A stretch of DNA of 8,233 nt from an uncultured Verrucomicrobiota bacterium. Its GTDB lineage: Bacteria; Verrucomicrobiota; Kiritimatiellia; RFP12; UBA1067. The first letter of the stretch is position 1. Each line of letters begins with the position of its first letter. Shown one piece after another: positions 6,466 through 8,233 of this stretch. The notes beneath the pieces were generated by a model that was not told the origin of the DNA, ran no database searches, and saw only the letters and a program-made list of their open reading frames with translations. The DNA is taken from positions 1 to 8,233 of the forward strand of contig CAMNLN010000147.1 in NCBI GenBank assembly GCA_946543025.1. Direction: 5' to 3'. Both the position numbers and the translations under genes were made by a program.

Positions 6466-8233
6466 GAAAAAGCATGTTTTTTGCGGTCGCCGCGGCCTCT
6501 CTGGGCGCGTTCGGCGCGGACGTGTACTGGTCGAACGCAGGCACGGGAAGCTGGGAGACGGAATCCAACTGGCAGGGCGGCGCGCTGCCGGGCGTGGACG
6601 ACACGGCCATCAACGATGCGGGCGGTGCGATCCTCTTCTCCGACGGCATGGAGCACACGGTCAAGTACTTCCACACGGGCCGGTCGAGCGGCAAGACGGG
6701 CCATCTGCAGATGACGGGCGGCAAGCTGACGCTCGTCTCGGTCGCCTCGCAGATCGGCTCGGTGGCGGGCGGCGGCGGCTCTCTCGAGATGTCGGGCGGC
6801 GAGCTGCACGTGGGGCAGTTCCAGGTGGGCGCGCATGGCACGGGCTCGATGATCCTCTCCGGCGGCACCGTCTACAGCACGGACTGGTGCTGCATCGGGC
6901 GCTATCCCGGCGGCACGGGCACGCTTACGATCACGGGCGGCGGCGTGTGGGAGTGCCAGCGTCTCTCCGTCTTCGCGAGCGAGCAGGGCACGGGCACGAT
7001 CACCATCGAGAACGGCGGCGAGCTTCGCTTCGCCACCACCAACGTCCGCGAGTTCGTCATCGGCAACCAGGCTTCTGGCGTTGGCGTGCTGCGCCTCAAC
7101 ACGGGCGGCACTCTGAAGGTCGGCGGCGTGGACGCGCGCTATGCCACGGATAAGTTTGTCCTCGACGGCGGCACGCTCGTGCGCATGAGCGCCGGCGACA
7201 ATGCCAACTTCATCCACTCACTAGGCGGCGGCGGCAAATTCCAGATCGGCCCGAACGGCGGCACGATCGATACGTCCACCGGCACGCAGACGGTCACGAT
7301 CGACATTGACGACCTGCCCGGCTCGTCGGGCGGCACGCTCGTCAAGAAGGGCACGGGCACGCTCGTCCTCTCCAAGGGCGGCACGTTCACGGGCGGCTAC
7401 ACGGTGGAGGAAGGCACGCTTTCCGTCGCCTCGGCGGCGAACCTGCCGGGCTGCACGACGGCCCCCATCACCATCAAGAGCGGCGCGACGCTCGCGATCG
7501 GCGGCGAGTGGACCGAGGATGCGTTCGTGGCGATGACGAACCGCGCGGACTTCGTGGTCGAAGAGGGCGGCACGCTCGTCGCGCCCACGTCGTTCACGGA
7601 CGACTATCTCGTCTCCGTCCCCAGCGGCACGCTGACGCTCTCCGGCCTGAACCTCACGGCGCGGCTCGTGAAGACGGGGGCGGGCACGCTGGAGCTCGCG
7701 GGCTACAACACGCTCGCAGGCGGCGTGGTCGTCTCGAACGGCACGCTCGCGGCGAACTACGAGACCTCTGGCCTCGCGGACACGCACGTGCACCTTGCGG
7801 GTCCCTCGACCACCGCCTACTGCTACTTGGGCATCCACGGCGATTCCTTCACGGCGCCGATCGCCGCGAGCGGCGCGGGCACGTTCTCGTTCGGCCCGTA
7901 TACGGGCATCAAGGCGATGGATCCCGGGCCGTTCACGCTCAACATCGGCGGCGACGGGCACACGATCGCCTGGCCCGCGGACGGCGACTGGCTGTTCGGC
8001 CCGAACGGCGGACCGTTCACGGTGAAAAACACCTTGAACGTGAACGGCATGGGCAACTTCACGGTCAAGAACCTCGGCACGTCGTGGCCGATCGTCCTTG
8101 AGGGCGGCATCACGAACAATTCAACTTCGGCCGGGTACTTGAACTATTGGACAGGTCACGTTACCCTGCCTGCGCGGGCAGACGGCGCACGGCACGAGTC
8201 GTACAGATGGTATTGGCGGTCGGGCGACGTCCT
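6462..8233 (+). CDS. Secreted beta-helix protein with autotransporter-associated (PATR) repeats, 3' partial
   Basis: The frame is open from the ATG at 6462 to the window edge (590 full codons, no stop), so the C-terminus is missing. A Sec-type signal peptide (MRKSMFFAVAAASLGAFGA) is followed by the mature start DVYWSNAGTGSWETESNW, a common opening in secreted PVC-group repeat proteins. From residue 80 to about 243 run seven degenerate units of 22-30 residues, each opening with patterns such as GSLEMSGGEL, GTLTITGG or GTITIENGGEL. This suggests a right-handed beta-helix. Two clear PATR units follow: residues 291-322 (core GTLVKKGTGTLVLS) and 401-432 (core LVKTGAGTLELAG). AAGGAG (6447-6452) nine bases upstream supports the start. 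PATR units help autotransporter passengers to cross the outer membrane. Whether a beta-barrel, PEP-CTERM or other anchor follows cannot be seen. The ligand or role is unknown. The rhamnosidase next door may point to glycan binding or breakdown. Confidence 0.85.
   Translation, partial: MRKSMFFAVAAASLGAFGADVYWSNAGTGSWETESNWQGGALPGVDDTAINDAGGAILFSDGMEHTVKYFHTGRSSGKTGHLQMTGGKLTLVSVASQIGSVAGGGGSLEMSGGELHVGQFQVGAHGTGSMILSGGTVYSTDWCCIGRYPGGTGTLTITGGGVWECQRLSVFASEQGTGTITIENGGELRFATTNVREFVIGNQASGVGVLRLNTGGTLKVGGVDARYATDKFVLDGGTLVRMSAGDNANFIHSLGGGGKFQIGPNGGTIDTSTGTQTVTIDIDDLPGSSGGTLVKKGTGTLVLSKGGTFTGGYTVEEGTLSVASAANLPGCTTAPITIKSGATLAIGGEWTEDAFVAMTNRADFVVEEGGTLVAPTSFTDDYLVSVPSGTLTLSGLNLTARLVKTGAGTLELAGYNTLAGGVVVSNGTLAANYETSGLADTHVHLAGPSTTAYCYLGIHGDSFTAPIAASGAGTFSFGPYTGIKAMDPGPFTLNIGGDGHTIAWPADGDWLFGPNGGPFTVKNTLNVNGMGNFTVKNLGTSWPIVLEGGITNNSTSAGYLNYWTGHVTLPARADGARHESYRWYWRSGDV
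7332..7427 (+). repeat. PATR repeat 1 within the beta-helix protein
   Basis: Encodes residues 291-322. The unit has the family pattern of a G-T-L-x-K-x-G-T-G-T-L-x-L-S segment, then a T-x-T-G-G-x-T-V turn and a final E-G-T-L-S-V. This is a full-length match to the autotransporter-associated beta-strand repeat of about 32 residues, as I remember its consensus. Confidence 0.8.
7662..7757 (+). repeat. PATR repeat 2 within the beta-helix protein
   Basis: Encodes residues 401-432, with L-V-K-T-G-A-G-T-L-E-L-A-G, then the Y-N-T-L-A-G-G turn and S-N-G-T-L-A-A. It is the same length as repeat 1 (32 residues). The 78 residues between the two hold non-repeat beta-rich sequence. Confidence 0.8.

Noticed and set aside
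4277..6868. Minus-strand open frame of 863 codons opposite the rhamnosidase
   Set aside because: It mirrors a GC-rich gene whose GH78 motifs are certain, its translation is dominated by Arg, Ala, His and Val with no domain pattern, and it runs past the gene end into the next leader. It is a composition artefact.
6407..7153. Alternative + frame of 248 codons at the start of the PATR gene
   Set aside because: It overlaps the signal peptide and repeat region in another frame, is rich in Arg, Gly and His, and shows no motif. The frame from 6462 has a signal peptide, repeats and a good Shine-Dalgarno.

Overview
The window comes from a strongly GC-rich bacterial chromosome with five genes, all on the + strand and closely spaced. 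In order they are pyrF, a FabF-like beta-ketoacyl synthase, a Tat-exported TIM-barrel protein with a GH20-like catalytic pair, a large secreted GH78 alpha-L-rhamnosidase, and the first 590 codons of a secreted beta-helix protein with autotransporter-associated (PATR) repeats that runs off the right edge. A Tat-exported sugar-hydrolase-like protein, a secreted GH78 enzyme and a PATR beta-helix protein with a GC-rich, GGC/ACG-biased codon style together resemble uncultured Kiritimatiellota or other Verrucomicrobia-type (PVC) polysaccharide degraders. That assignment is inference from gene content; no marker gene fixes it.

Layout. Positions 1-44 hold a short AT-rich leader with three TTTCAAC-type heptamers and the pyrF ribosome binding site. 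pyrF (45-746) and the ketoacyl synthase (743-1978) overlap by ATGA, so they are probably translationally coupled. A 40-base gap with a clear Shine-Dalgarno sequence leads to the Tat-signal gene (2019-3152). The last codons and the stop of that gene lie inside a six-copy heptamer array (3137-3178). The GH78 gene follows at 3209-6376. The 85-base gap before the PATR gene (start 6462) is the only well-developed regulatory-looking stretch. It holds a candidate extended -10 promoter, a GC-rich hairpin with a GCAA loop, a possible 15-codon upstream ORF and a strong Shine-Dalgarno.

Functionally the window has two parts. The left part is core metabolism: UMP synthesis, and fatty-acid or polyketide-type chain extension. 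The right part faces outward: removal of alpha-L-rhamnose from polysaccharides or glycosides, a second probable sugar-active TIM-barrel protein, and a large surface or secreted beta-helix protein. The last is probably its own transcription unit. No RNA genes, insertion sequences, CRISPR arrays or phage genes were seen. Long minus-strand open frames are shadows of the GC-rich coding strand. I see no wholly new multi-gene system. The least explained items are the two heptamer arrays, the Tat-exported GH20-like protein, the specialised-looking ketoacyl synthase, and the structured leader of the PATR gene.
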